DNA from: Roseiarcus sp963772555
GTDB lineage: Bacteria > Pseudomonadota > Alphaproteobacteria > Rhizobiales > Beijerinckiaceae
DNA length: 64,000 nt
Assembly (NCBI GenBank): GCA_963772555.1
Contig: CAVYXQ010000003.1
Coordinates: 248,001-312,000, forward strand
Direction of reading: 5' to 3'
In this document: piece after piece, positions 17,231-28,000 of the stretch
Layout: each line of letters starts with the position of its first letter
Position numbering within the stretch: position 1 is the first letter of the stretch
Position numbers and translations under genes: made by a program
The notes under the pieces: model-generated
The model's database searches: none
What the model saw: only the letters and a program-made list of their open reading frames with translations
What the model was told of the DNA's origin: nothing

Positions 17231-18673
17231 TCAGAAGGGATAGTGTTGCGGTCCCTCGATGGTGATCCAGCGCAGGTCGGTGAACTCGGCGATCACCGCC
17301 TTGCCGCCAAAGCGGCCGTAGCCCGACGCCTTGACCCCGCCGAACGGCATCTGCCCCTCATCGTGCACTGTCGGCCCGTTGATGTGACAGATGCCCAATT
17401 CGACCCGCTTGGCGACGGCGAGCGCCCGTTGGATGTCGCGGCTGAAGACGGCGGCGGAGAGGCCGTATTCCGTGTCGTTGGCCGCCCGGATCGCCTCCTC
17501 GTCGCCGTCGACGCGGATGACCGGCTTCACCGGCCCGAAGGATTCCTCGTGGTAGATGCGCATCGCCGGCGTCACCCGATCGATGACCGTCGCCTCGACG
17601 ATGGCGCCGTTGCGCTTTCCCCCGGCGACGACGACCGCGCCTTTCGCCTTGGCGTCGGCGATGAGTTCGTCCATGCGCTCGGCGGCCGAGAGACTGACCA
17701 GCGCGCCGATGACGACATGACCGCGCGGATCGCCGCTCGGCAGCGCCGCCGCGCGCTTGGCGAGCTTGGCGACGAAGTCGTCCGCGACGGCGTTGTCGAC
17801 GATCAGCCGCTCGGTCGACATGCAGATCTGGCCCTGGTTGGCGAAGGCGCCGAAGACCGCCGCGTCCACCGCCGCGTCGACATCGGCATCGGCGAGCACG
17901 ATCAGCGGCGCCTTGCCGCCGAGTTCGAGCAGCACGGGCTTCAGATGCTCGGCGCAAAGCCTTGCGATCTCCTTGCCGACGCGGGAGGAGCCGGTGAAGT
18001 TGACCCGCTTGACGGCGGGATGGGCGATGAGCGCGGCGACGATCTTCGGCGCGTCGGCCGGGGCGTTCGAGATCAGGTTGACGACGCCCTTCGGGAAGCC
18101 GGCCTCGTTCATGATCTCGACGATCAGGCTATGCGTCTTCGGGCACACTTCGGACGAGCGCAGGATCACCGTGTTGCCGCAGGCGAGCGGCGCGGCGATG
18201 GCGCGGACGCCGAGGATCACCGGGGCGTTCCACGGCGCCATGCCGAGCACGACGCCCGCCGGCTGGCGCACCGCCAGCGACAGGACGCCCGGCTTGTCGG
18301 CGGGAATGATCTCGCCGGTGATCTGCGTCGTCAGCGCCGCGGCCTCGCGCATGAGGCTTGCGGCGAAATGCACGTTGAAGCCGCCCCAGGGACCGGTCGC
18401 GCCGATCTCTTCGGTCATCGCCCTGGCGAAATCGTCGGTGCGCGCTTCGAGCAGGTCGGCCGCCTTCATCAGCAGGGCGCGCCGCTCGCTCGGACCGGTC
18501 TCGGACCAGGCGGGAAAGGCCCGCTTCGCCGCATCGACCACCTTGACGACATCGGCCTCGCTCGCCGCCGCTGCCTCGCTCGCCACGGCGCCGGTGACCG
18601 GATCGCGTCGGGTGAACGTCGTGCCGTTGTCGGCGCCGACAGAAGCTCCGTCGATGATGAAATCAACCCGCAT
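17231..18673 (-). CDS. aldehyde dehydrogenase (vanillin/salicylaldehyde dehydrogenase-like)
   Basis: A 480-residue NAD(P)-dependent aldehyde dehydrogenase. The general base E250 (LLELGGKAP) and nucleophile C284 (NQGQICMSTER) are present, as are GMAPWNAPV and the C-terminal MPFGGVKASGYGRFGG. Overall pattern resembles vanillin and salicylaldehyde dehydrogenases, which oxidise aromatic aldehydes. The nucleotide-binding Lys of the usual LKxSE is Arg here (ILRSSE). It converges on the catabolic operon and could serve the same pathway; substrate is not certain. Confidence 0.9.
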   Translation of the reverse strand: MRVDFIIDGASVGADNGTTFTRRDPVTGAVASEAAAASEADVVKVVDAAKRAFPAWSETGPSERRALLMKAADLLEARTDDFARAMTEEIGATGPWGGFNVHFAASLMREAAALTTQITGEIIPADKPGVLSLAVRQPAGVVLGMAPWNAPVILGVRAIAAPLACGNTVILRSSEVCPKTHSLIVEIMNEAGFPKGVVNLISNAPADAPKIVAALIAHPAVKRVNFTGSSRVGKEIARLCAEHLKPVLLELGGKAPLIVLADADVDAAVDAAVFGAFANQGQICMSTERLIVDNAVADDFVAKLAKRAAALPSGDPRGHVVIGALVSLSAAERMDELIADAKAKGAVVVAGGKRNGAIVEATVIDRVTPAMRIYHEESFGPVKPVIRVDGDEEAIRAANDTEYGLSAAVFSRDIQRALAVAKRVELGICHINGPTVHDEGQMPFGGVKASGYGRFGGKAVIAEFTDLRWITIEGPQHYPF

Positions 18674-18858
18674 GGCTTTCCTCCCGTCGATGCCGCCCCG
18701 GCCGAAAAACGATCGAGACCCGCTTTGTTTCGTTGAAGTCTCTTTTGCGTCCGCCGCGCTTTGCCCGTCAAGGGCGCGGCCCGGGCGAACTGGCGCGTCG
18801 CCTGCCGGCCCCTATATCAAGGGTCCGGCGGCCCTACCGCCTCTAACCGCCATTTCCC

Positions 18859-19881
18859 ATGGACCTCGTCGTGCCGACCGATCGCGGCCTCTATTGCGCC
18901 GCGGGCGACTTTCATATCGATCCGTGGCGCGGCGTTGCCCGAGCGATCATCACGCACGCGCACGCCGATCATGCCCGCTTCGGCTCCGAGGTCTATGTCT
19001 GCCATCCGGCGACCGCGCCGATCCTCAGGAAGCGCCTTGGCGACGTCGCCATCGAGACGGCCGCCTACGGCGAGATCCTGATGCGGAACGGCGTCGAGAT
19101 CTCGCTCCACCCGGCCGGCCATGTGCTGGGCTCCGCCCAGGTCCGCATGGCCTATCGCGGCGAAGTCTGGGTGGCGTCGGGCGACTACAAGCTCGAGAGC
19201 GACGGCGTCTCGCCCGCCTTCGAGCCGCTCCGCTGTCACGCCTTCATCACCGAATCGACTTTCGGCCTGCCGATCTACCGCTGGCGGCCGAAGGCCGAGA
19301 CCTTCGCCGCAATCGACGCCTGGCGGCGGGAGAACATCGCCGCCGGGCGCGCCAGCGTCCTCTACGCTTATGCGCTCGGCAAGGCGCAGCGGGTGCTTGC
19401 GCATGTCGACCCGGACCTCGGCCCGATCGTCTGCCACGGCGCGATCGAGGCGATCAACGCGCTCTACCGCGACGCCGGCGTCGCCCTGCCGCCGACCCGC
19501 CTCGCAAGCGAGATCGCCAACAAGAAGGATTTCGCCCGCGCCCTCATTCTCGCGCCGCCGTCCGCCGTCGCCAGCCCGTGGCTCAAGCGCTTCGGCGACT
19601 ATTCCGACGGGCTGGCGAGCGGCTGGATGCAGGTCCGCGGCAATCGCCGCCGGCGCGGGCTCGACCGCGGCTTCGCCCTCTCCGATCATGCCGACTGGCC
19701 GGGCCTCCTTTCCGCCATCGCCGCGACCGGCGCGGAACGGATCTTCGCCACGCACGGCGCGGTCGGGCCGCTGACGCGGTACCTTCGCGAGAAGGGGCTC
19801 GACGCGCGCACGATGGAGACGGCTTACGGCGAGGAGGACGACGCCGCCGAGGGCGGAACGCCGCCGGAGGGCGAGCCATGA
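18859..19881 (+). CDS. ligase-associated DNA exonuclease (MBL fold)
   Basis: A 340-residue metallo-beta-lactamase/beta-CASP-type nuclease related to SNM1/CPSF, of the family encoded beside bacterial ATP-dependent DNA ligases. Metal motif ITHAHADHAR (H33, H35, D37, H38), LHPAGHVLGSAQ, WVASGDYK, and the late LSDHADW are conserved. It is thought to trim DNA ends in crosslink or double-strand damage repair. Its stop overlaps the start of the ligase gene by four bases, so the two are co-translated. Confidence 0.93.
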   Translation: MDLVVPTDRGLYCAAGDFHIDPWRGVARAIITHAHADHARFGSEVYVCHPATAPILRKRLGDVAIETAAYGEILMRNGVEISLHPAGHVLGSAQVRMAYRGEVWVASGDYKLESDGVSPAFEPLRCHAFITESTFGLPIYRWRPKAETFAAIDAWRRENIAAGRASVLYAYALGKAQRVLAHVDPDLGPIVCHGAIEAINALYRDAGVALPPTRLASEIANKKDFARALILAPPSAVASPWLKRFGDYSDGLASGWMQVRGNRRRRGLDRGFALSDHADWPGLLSAIAATGAERIFATHGAVGPLTRYLREKGLDARTMETAYGEEDDAAEGGTPPEGEP

Positions 19882-21614
19882 AGGCCTTCGCCGCGCTCTA
19901 CCGGCGGCTCGATTCCGCCACCTCGACCCGCGCCAAGCAGGCGGCGATGGTCGAGGCCTTCGCCGCCGCCAAGAACGATCCGTCGCAATGGGCGAGCGCC
20001 GCCTGGATGGTCTATTTCCTCGCCGGCGGCAAGCCGCGGCAGACCGTGCCGACGCGCATCCTGCGCCGCCTCGCGGTCGAAGGCTCCGGCTTCCCCGAGT
20101 GGCTCTGCGAAGAATGCTATAGCAGCGTCGGCGATCTCGCCGAGACGCTGGCGCTGCTTCTGCCCGAGGGCGAGGCCGGCGAGGAAGTTTCGCTCGACGC
20201 CTGGATGCGCGAGCGCCTCTTGCAGATCCCGGCGCTCGACGACGAGGAGAAATTCGCCCGCGTCAGGCGCTGGGTCGAGGCGCTGCCGGCCGATGAGCGG
20301 CTCGTCTTCTTCAAGTTGATCACCGGCGAGCTCAGGGTCGGCGTCTCGCGGCTGCAGGCAGTGAAAGCGCTGGCCGAGGTCGCCGGCGTCGAGGAAAGCC
20401 GCATGGCCCAGCGGATGATCGGCTATTCGCAGGCGCGCCGCGCCCCGGCGCCGGAGGATTTCGCCGCGCTGATCGCCGAGGTGGCCGACGCCGAAGGGCT
20501 CGCGCTCGACGCCGGGCGGCCCTATCCCTTCTATCTGGCGCAGTCCTGGCAGCGCCCGGTCGCCGAGATGCAGGAGACGCTGGGTCCGCCCGCGGACTGG
20601 ATCGTCGAATGGAAGTTCGACGGCATCCGCGCCCAGCTGATCCGGCGCGGCGGCGGCTGGCGCTTATGGTCGCGCGGCGAGGAGCTGATCTCCGACGCCT
20701 ATCCCGATCTCGAGCGCCTGGCGCGCGCCTTGCCTCAGAACGTCGCGCTCGACGGCGAGCTCGTCGTCCTGACCCCGCCGGCAGGCGAGACGCGGCCGGA
20801 CTCGCTCGACGGCCTCCAGCCTTTCGCCAGCCTGCAGCAGCGTCTCGGGCGCAAGGTCGTCAGCGACAAGACGCTGAAGGACCTGCCCGTCGCCTTCATC
20901 GCCTACGACCTCATCGAGAGCGAGGGCCGCGACCTCCGCGCCGAGCCGCAAGGCGAGCGGCGGGCGAAGCTCGAGCGCCTGGTCGATGAGGCCTTCGCCG
21001 CGGCGAAAGGGCAGGGCGGGCCGCTGCCGCTCCGGGTCAGCCCCGTCGTCGCCGCCGATGACTGGGAGAAGCTCGCCGCCGTCCGCGAGGAAGCCCGCGC
21101 CCTCGGCCGCGAAGGGCTGATGCTGAAGGCGCGCGCCGGCGCCTATGGCGTCGGCCGCCGCAAGGGCGACGACCGGACCGACGTCTGGTGGAAATGGAAG
21201 CTCGACCCGATGAGCGTCGACGCCGTCCTGATCTACGCCCAGCGCGGGCACGGCCGCCGCTCCGGCGTCTACAGCGACTACACCTTCGCCGTCTGGAGCG
21301 CCCCCGAGGAGGAGACGAGCCGCGAGCTCGTGCCCTTCGCCAAGGCGTATTCCGGCCTCTCGGACGCGGAGATGCGCGAGATGGACCAAATCATCCGCCG
21401 CACCACGGTCGAGACCTTCGGCCCGGTGCGCAGCGTCAAGCCGACCCAGGTCTTCGAGCTCGGCTTCGAAGGCATCGCGCCGAGCAACCGCCATAAGAGC
21501 GGCATCGCGGTGCGCTTCCCCCGCATGCTGCGCTGGCGCCGCGACAAGCCCGTCGCCGAAGCCGACACGCTCGATGCGCTGCGGGCGCTATTGCCGGCGG
21601 GGCGGGGCGGGTGA
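19878..21614 (+). CDS. ATP-dependent DNA ligase (cisplatin-damage-response type)
   Basis: A 578-residue ATP-dependent ligase of the bacterial LigC-like/cisplatin damage response family. N-terminal helical domain (1-230), then nucleotidyltransferase motif I EWKFDGIRAQ with the adenylated K246, ALDGELVV (motif III), EGLMLKA (motif IV) and WWKWKLDP (motif V). The frame is open far upstream, but ATG 19878 overlapping the exonuclease stop is the natural start. The Lhr-like helicase and PdeM phosphoesterase often found with this pair are not adjacent here. The C-terminal tail (VAEADTLDALRALLP) recurs as a remnant near 54844. Confidence 0.94.
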   Translation: MKAFAALYRRLDSATSTRAKQAAMVEAFAAAKNDPSQWASAAWMVYFLAGGKPRQTVPTRILRRLAVEGSGFPEWLCEECYSSVGDLAETLALLLPEGEAGEEVSLDAWMRERLLQIPALDDEEKFARVRRWVEALPADERLVFFKLITGELRVGVSRLQAVKALAEVAGVEESRMAQRMIGYSQARRAPAPEDFAALIAEVADAEGLALDAGRPYPFYLAQSWQRPVAEMQETLGPPADWIVEWKFDGIRAQLIRRGGGWRLWSRGEELISDAYPDLERLARALPQNVALDGELVVLTPPAGETRPDSLDGLQPFASLQQRLGRKVVSDKTLKDLPVAFIAYDLIESEGRDLRAEPQGERRAKLERLVDEAFAAAKGQGGPLPLRVSPVVAADDWEKLAAVREEARALGREGLMLKARAGAYGVGRRKGDDRTDVWWKWKLDPMSVDAVLIYAQRGHGRRSGVYSDYTFAVWSAPEEETSRELVPFAKAYSGLSDAEMREMDQIIRRTTVETFGPVRSVKPTQVFELGFEGIAPSNRHKSGIAVRFPRMLRWRRDKPVAEADTLDALRALLPAGRGG

Positions 21615-21788
21615 GGGCAGGGTTGGCCTGAATCCGCTTGTTTCGGCGGAATCGGCGGAGGAAGGGCGCGTGGGAGCGATTGGCGCCTTTGCTGGGCGGC
21701 GCGAAACCGATATGCTCCAAATAGCATTTGTTTCTTATCAGGTGGCGCCTACTATAATGATCTTTTAAATAGCCGAGGGATGAGACCG

Positions 21789-22409
21789 ATGGTTTATCAT
21801 CATTATCATCAAGCATCGCATATACAGGTGCTGGGACCCCGAATAAGTGATTATTCCCGTCATCTCGTCAAAGAAATAGCTAGAGAAGCTCAAGTGCGCG
21901 TCGTTTATGTCACCAGTGTCCAACGAACAGTTGAGGACCAGGCACGGATATTTTACAATAAGCATATCGTGGAAGGTAAACCGGCAAAATACAGGAATCC
22001 CGCCGTAACTGGCATAATAGCGCATGCGAGGGAAATGCGCAAAAACGGTGAGAATGAGGACACGGTAAGAGCGTACATGATTGGCGCCATTGAGCACGTG
22101 CATGGCGGTCCTCAGTCAATATCGCGTCACATCGGGCTGCATCCCTTTCTCGAAGTTTTTGACGTTGCGCACTATAGTGGTCCAACCATTGGCCTCGGCC
22201 GGAAAAATGCTATGACCGACGTCCAGGCGGCAGCCTTTCTCGAGGCCTGTAGAACGCGCATGGGCAATGTAATCTCCCGACTGGGCCATTCTGGTGAATT
22301 GGGGTTCAAAGTTGCTGGCGAATTTCACGATGAAAAATGCTTTCACATGGAAGTTCGTCAGCCGATATTTGATCGTCTCGAGGATGTAAGCGGCGTCAGG
22401 GTCGCATAG
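21789..22409 (+). CDS. orphan protein, possible M15-like zinc peptidase fold
   Basis: About 206 residues. ATG 21789 has GAGGG nine bases upstream; ATG 21780 in the same frame is too close to it. I do not recognise a specific family. VYVTSVQRTVEDQARIFY resembles the SGYRTPEEQ-type start of VanY/M15 D-Ala-D-Ala carboxypeptidases, ISRHIGLHPFLEVFDV could hold the first His/Asp ligands, and KCFHMEV looks like the final H-x-E. No signal peptide. The gene is clearly AT-richer than its neighbours, pointing to horizontal acquisition. It could be a phage-type endolysin relative or something unrelated. Confidence 0.5.
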   Translation: MVYHHYHQASHIQVLGPRISDYSRHLVKEIAREAQVRVVYVTSVQRTVEDQARIFYNKHIVEGKPAKYRNPAVTGIIAHAREMRKNGENEDTVRAYMIGAIEHVHGGPQSISRHIGLHPFLEVFDVAHYSGPTIGLGRKNAMTDVQAAAFLEACRTRMGNVISRLGHSGELGFKVAGEFHDEKCFHMEVRQPIFDRLEDVSGVRVA

Positions 22410-22583
22410 CGTGCACAGGCGAGCCCTTTCGTCAGCGACAGAAGTCCGCGGTTGCAACTAACTATGCAAACCGGTTAGGCAATGTCCCGCGCCCAGCCGA
22501 GGAGCGGCTGCGTCGGCCCGCATCGCTCGCTTTTCCAATTCGGGACGCGGCGCTCGACCCGAAGCGGACCCCGTTCCGCCGCG

Positions 22584-24119
22584 CTACGTCGGCCGGTGAA
22601 GATCGCGCAATTCCCGCTTGAGCACCTTGCCGATGGCGCTGCGCGGCAGGCTGTCGAGGATCATGATTTGCGCCAGGCGCTGGGTCTTGCCGAGCCTCGC
22701 GTTGACCCAGTCCCTCAGCGCCGGCGCGTCGAGCGCCGAGCCGTCCCGCAGGGCGACGAAGGCGACCGGCGTTTCGCCCCAGCGCTCCGAGGCGACGCCG
22801 ACGACTGCGGCTTCGACGATCGCCTCGTGGCGCATCAGCTCCGCCTCGATGTCGGACGGATAGATGTTGAAGCCGCCGGAAATGATGACGTCCTTGCTGC
22901 GGTCGATGAGGATCAGAAAGCCGTCCTCGTCGAAGCGGCCGATATCGCCGGTGCGGATGAAACGCCGGCCGTCCGCGTCGCGCCACTCGGCCTCGCGCGT
23001 CGTCTCCGGCAGGTTGTGGTATGCCGTCATCATCATCTCCGACCGGCCGACCACCTCGCCGGCCTCGCCGTTTCCGACCTCGCGCCCGGCCTCGTCGATC
23101 AGGCGGATCTCGTTGCCGGGCATCGGCCGGCCGACAGTGTGCAACTTTTGCGGAAACTGATGCGCGGCGAGCATTGTCGCGGCTCCGCCCTCCGTCATGC
23201 CGTAGAATTCGACGAGCCCGCCCGGCCAGCGCTTGAGCACCTCGGCCTTGAGCGCGGCGGGGAAGGGCGCGCTGGTCGAGAGCTTGAGAATATAGCTCGA
23301 GAGGTCGTACTCGCCGAAGTCCTGGCGCTCCATGATCCGCCGGTATTGCACCGGAACGAGCATGGCGTGCGTCGCGCGATGCCGCTCCGACAGGCGGAGG
23401 AACTCCCCGGGGTCGAACTTCGGCATGAGCACCGCGGTCCCGCCATGCGCCAGAGTCGGCAGGAACACCACGAGCGTCGTGTTCGAATAGAGCGGCGTCG
23501 AAACGATCGTGACAGCGTTCCTGAAAGATATTCGCTTGGACTGTTCGAAGCGCATGCGATGCGGTTGGACGATGCCTTTCGGCGCGCCGGTCGTGCCCGA
23601 CGAGTAGATGATGTTGAAGGGCTGATCGGGATTGATCGAGACTTCGGCGCGCGCTACGCCCTCCGGACCGAGCCATTGCGAGAATATTTCGCCGGCATCG
23701 CTGTCGTCGAGCGCGACGCACTTGACGACTTTCTCACAGCTGGTTCCTTCGAGCGTCCTGGCGGTCTCCCGGTCGAGCAGAAACACTTTTGCGCCGCTGT
23801 CTTTCAGCATCAGGAGCAGGGTCGCCGCCGTCGAGGACGGCGCGAGCGGCGCGACCGCGGCCCCCGTGGCCAGGATGCCGAGGAAAGCGGCCGCATAGTT
23901 GATCGAGGTCCGCGCGCAGATCGCGACCGCATCGCCGCTGCCGACGCCCTCCGTCTGGAGGGCGAATGCGATGCGGTCCATCAGTGCGCCGAGGCCGCCA
24001 TAGGTCAGCGTCTCGTCGCCCTCGATCAACGCCGGAAGCTCCGGACTCTCATCCGCGTGGGCACGGATGAGGTCCGGAAGCGAAGCAAAGTCTCTTGCCA
24101 GGAGTTGCTCAGCTGACAC
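22584..24119 (-). CDS. class I adenylate-forming enzyme (acyl/aryl-CoA ligase-like)
   Basis: A 511-residue AMP-dependent synthetase/ligase. The phosphate-binding loop IIYSSGTTGAPKGI, the YGMTEGG motif, the RTGDIGRFDEDGF hinge and C-terminal SLPRSAIGKVLKREL with the adenylation lysine are all present. It activates a carboxylate as acyl-AMP and probably forms the CoA thioester; chain or ring specificity cannot be read. I chose GTG 24119 because GGAGG lies seven bases upstream; ATG 24155 would add 12 atypical residues. It is a single gene flanked by AT-rich orphans. Confidence 0.88.
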   Translation of the reverse strand: MSAEQLLARDFASLPDLIRAHADESPELPALIEGDETLTYGGLGALMDRIAFALQTEGVGSGDAVAICARTSINYAAAFLGILATGAAVAPLAPSSTAATLLLMLKDSGAKVFLLDRETARTLEGTSCEKVVKCVALDDSDAGEIFSQWLGPEGVARAEVSINPDQPFNIIYSSGTTGAPKGIVQPHRMRFEQSKRISFRNAVTIVSTPLYSNTTLVVFLPTLAHGGTAVLMPKFDPGEFLRLSERHRATHAMLVPVQYRRIMERQDFGEYDLSSYILKLSTSAPFPAALKAEVLKRWPGGLVEFYGMTEGGAATMLAAHQFPQKLHTVGRPMPGNEIRLIDEAGREVGNGEAGEVVGRSEMMMTAYHNLPETTREAEWRDADGRRFIRTGDIGRFDEDGFLILIDRSKDVIISGGFNIYPSDIEAELMRHEAIVEAAVVGVASERWGETPVAFVALRDGSALDAPALRDWVNARLGKTQRLAQIMILDSLPRSAIGKVLKRELRDLHRPT

Positions 24120-24194
24120 CGGCTGCCTCCACCGACAGGGACGAAGAAATGCCAATTGACGCGTTTAAATAATGGACTTGATCTTCACATTTAT

Positions 24195-24818
24195 CTAGTG
24201 ACGCGACGGCTCTTTCTCCAAGTAATGTTGCAGGGCGGAAACGAATGATCCGGTGCTAACAGCGTGAGCGGGGGTCAGCTGTTGCTGCATCTTGTAACGA
24301 TCGAGGTACAGTGAGAGCTGTTTTATTTTATGATTGGTATGAAAAGTAAAAACGGCGGATACAGGAATTTCCATGACGTGAAGACCATCGGGCTGAATAT
24401 CAGAAAGGGGCGGTGAAAGAGGAGCGGTGCCGTCGGCGAACCATTTGCTAATATGAGTTCCGTGCATTACGGTCTGAATGCTTATCATAACATTGGATGC
24501 ACCTTGAGGTGAGTAAAGTCTCTCGGATGGAACGACGGGCGCTCCGACCTTCGATACTTGTGGAAGTAATACGAACGCGCTGAAACATTTGAATAACTGT
24601 TTCAGAAGTATTTCTACTGCAACACTTCCGGCAAATTGAGGTCCGTGGTCAGTAATACCTATACACGGATACGGTAGAGGAACCTCGTTACCGCAGAAGA
24701 CATTGTTTTTCAAATACGTTGGGCTTTGATAATCCGTCGTGCCAACATTCGTACCGCTGAGGTTAGTTCCGTTGATGACATCAAAAAACACATTTAGCGT
24801 GTCGTCATTCGTAGCCAT
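24195..24818 (-). CDS. orphan protein, possible NTF2/SnoaL-like fold
   Basis: A 207-residue protein in an AT-richer patch (about 24160-24960). I do not recognise the family firmly. The C-terminal IKQLSLYLDRYKMQQQL resembles the closing strand-helix pattern of SnoaL/NTF2-like proteins (a conserved YxDxxxxxxQL), and a hydrophobic cavity-type composition fits. There is no signal peptide or membrane segment. Base composition unlike the neighbours suggests transfer. Function unknown. Confidence 0.55.
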   Translation of the reverse strand: MATNDDTLNVFFDVINGTNLSGTNVGTTDYQSPTYLKNNVFCGNEVPLPYPCIGITDHGPQFAGSVAVEILLKQLFKCFSAFVLLPQVSKVGAPVVPSERLYSPQGASNVMISIQTVMHGTHISKWFADGTAPLSPPLSDIQPDGLHVMEIPVSAVFTFHTNHKIKQLSLYLDRYKMQQQLTPAHAVSTGSFVSALQHYLEKEPSRH

Positions 24819-25099
24819 TCAACCCTCCACGTTTCTGTCATTTTATTTGAGCAAGCAAAGTACAAGCGCAATCATACTTAAGGCTTTTAAAGCTATCAGG
24901 GTCTGTAAAAAGTGTCAACATCTATGCTCGCCGCCGCTTGAAGTGCAAAGAGGTTGGTGCTTCAGCTTATGCGCGAGTCCACTTCGCAATTTGAATGCGC
25001 GACTTGGACGAACCGTTGCGCGCTGCGATCGGCCTAGCGCCGCTTCATAGAATTTGTCAGGATGCGCCCGTTGGTCGTTTTCGCTGGGACGAAGTGCAG

Positions 25100-28000
25100 A
25101 TGAGCGACCTCGACCCCATTCGAGGCAGAGAGACCTTCGTCGGGCGGAGCCGCGAACTGGCGGAAATCTGCGCCGCAATCGACGGCTCCGCCGCCGGGCG
25201 AGGCAGTCTGTTCACGCTTGCGGGCGAGCCCGGCGTCGGCAAGAGCCGGCTAGCCCAGGAGGCGGCCTCCCATGCGAGAGTTCAGGGCGCGCGCGTGGTC
25301 TGGGGCCGATGCTGGGAGCATGGGGGAGCGCCGCCTTATTGGCCGTGGGCGCAGGTGTTGCGCGGTCTGGCCCGGGGCGCCGATGCCGCTCAGCTCGGGG
25401 CCTGGATGGGTCCGGGCGCCGCGGAGATTGCGCAGATCGCGCCGGAACTGCGCGATCTGATAGGGGGCGTGCCCGAATTGCCGAGCGCGACGCTCGGCCT
25501 GCCGGAACAGGCCCGCTTTCGCCTCTTCGAGTCCCTGATCGGCTTTTTTGGCAAGGCGGCCGAGTTGCAGCCGCTGTTGATCGTCCTGGATGACCTGCAT
25601 GCCGCGGATCCGACGTCCCTCCTCATGCTGGTCGCTTTTTCGCGGCAGATACGCGGCATGCGCGCGACCGCGATCGGGACCTACCGCGCGCTCGAAGTGA
25701 AGCAGATGCCCGAGCACGCCGCGCTGATCGCCCAGGCCGAGCGCGAGGGCGTGGCGTTCCCGCTGTTTGGCCTCGACGAAGGCGCCATCGGCAAGTTCAT
25801 CGAGAGCGCCTGGGGCGTCTCCGCTAACAGCGCCCTGGTCGGCCGGCTGCACGACATGACCGAGGGCAACCCCTTCTTCCTGAGCGAAGTGCTTCGTCAG
25901 ATGGCGGCGGAAGGGCGGCTTGCCAGCGACGCTTCCAATGTGCCGACGCGCCTCACCATTCCGCGCGGCGTCATCGAATTCATCCGGGGCCAGATCCAGC
26001 CCTTGGCGGAAGACGCCCGCGGCGTTCTGGATATCGCCTCGGTGATTGGACGTGAATTCGACCTCACCCGGCTCGAGGCGGTGAGCGGCGCGCCGCGCGA
26101 GGCAGTGACCGACCTTCTCGATCAGGCCGCGGCGCTCGAGCTCGTCCACGAGGTGCGCGGCGCCGCTGGCCGATACAGTTTCCGGCATGCGCTGATCCGT
26201 GAGGCGCTCTACGACGCTCTGCCGGCGGCAAAGCGCCGCCGTCTGCATCGAACCGTCGCCGAAGCGATCCGCGACCTCAGTACGCCTCGGGAGCCTTATG
26301 CCGAGATCGCCTATCATTACTGTCAGAGCGCCTCGCCCGGCGACGCCGACGCCGCCATCGAATATTCGCGGCAGGCGGCGCGCGCTGCCCAGAAGCAGCT
26401 CGCCTACGAGGAGGCCGCGAACCATCTGAACAATGCGATCGAAGCGCTTGCGCTCAAGCGCTCGGGAGACGATCCCTTCCACGCGGAGCTGCTTTGCGAT
26501 CTCGGCGAAGCCGAGGTCAGGAAGGGCGACCTCGCGGAGGCCCGCAAGACCTGCCTCAGGGCCTACGACATCGCGCGCCGCGTCAGGAGGCCCGATCTGT
26601 TCGCCCGTGCGGTGCTGGCGCCCGGTCGGGTCCTTAGCAACTCCGGCGTGACCGACCAGACCCTGGTGATGCAACTCAACGAGGCGCGGAGCATGCTGGG
26701 GGACGTCGACAGTCCGCTGCTCGCGCAGGTGCTGGCGCGGCTCGGAGTCGAACTCTACTGGTCGGATCGCGAGCAATGCGTCGCGCTCTGCCAGCGGGCC
26801 GCCGAGATGGCGAAAAGGCTGGACGATCCGCACACGACGATCGTGGCGCTATGGTGCCGCTGGCATTCGCTGCGCAACCCCGACAGTCTCGATCAGAGGC
26901 TTGCGGACACGAACGAAGTGATCAGGCTCGCGGAACGCGCCGGAGAGCGGGATTTCGCGCTCGAGGCTCGCTACTACCGGGTCGCCGATCTGCTCGAAGC
27001 GGGCGACATCGTCGCCGCCGACCTCGAGCAGCGCGAATATCTGGCGGCCGAGGCCGAATTGCGCGACCGTTTCAAGCGCGGTCTCCTCCTTCAAGCGCTG
27101 CGCGCGCAATCCGATGGGCGGCTCGATGAGGCCGAGACACTTGCGCAGCAGGCTTTTGCCGCCGGACAACAGGCGGGCCTGCCACTGGCGATCAATTCTT
27201 TCCTCATCCAGCGCGGCAACGTGATGTGGGAACGCTGGCGTCTCGCCGATCTCGAGCCGGCGCAACGTGCTTACATTGCGCAAAATCCCTTGATCGTCTT
27301 CGCCCGCTGCGGACTCCAACTGTCCCTGCTGCAGCTGGGACGGCCGAACGAGGCCGGGGTCGAATTCGACCGCTTGGCCGAGGACGAGTTTCGCCTGGTG
27401 CCGCGCGACTGGAACTGGCTTCCGTCCATGTTCGTTCTTGCCGAAGTCTGCGCCGAGCTTGGCGACGTCCGCAACGCGGAAATCCTGCTTCGGTTGCTCG
27501 CCCCTTATGCCTCGCACAACGCGATGCTCGGCAATGTCTACACCTACGGCTCAGTCGCATTCGCGCTCGGCAGGCTGGCCTCCATCCTGGGCCGCGCTGA
27601 CGATGCTGTGGCTCATTTCGAGGCGGCCTTGGCCGCCAATCGACGAATTCGCGCCGCGGTCTGGCTGGGCCACACGCAGGTCGAACTCGCGCGCGCCCTC
27701 CTGACGCGCGGCGCGGATGGCGACATTGCGAGAGCGCAGGAATTGATCGCCAGCGCGCGCCAGACGGCGGAAGCCCTGGGCCTGACGCGACTTCAAAGAA
27801 AGCTGGAAGCGCTCGATGTCCTCCGCGAAGTCCCGCGGGAGATCGTGGCGGCGCCCGAAACCCGCGCTCCGGAGATCGGCGGCGTGGACCAGCAGGAAGC
27901 CGGCTCCATCGACGCCGTGGTGGCCTCGGCGATTTCGCGCGCGCGCGATCTCGGCGCACAGCCCTCGTTCGAGGGCACGGTCACCATCCTCTTTTCCGAT

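Noticed and set aside
22416..22583. Extra coding sequence beyond the CoA-ligase-like gene
   Set aside because: An open frame continues on the minus strand in a shifted register, but it only shadows the ligase and has no start or motif of its own.
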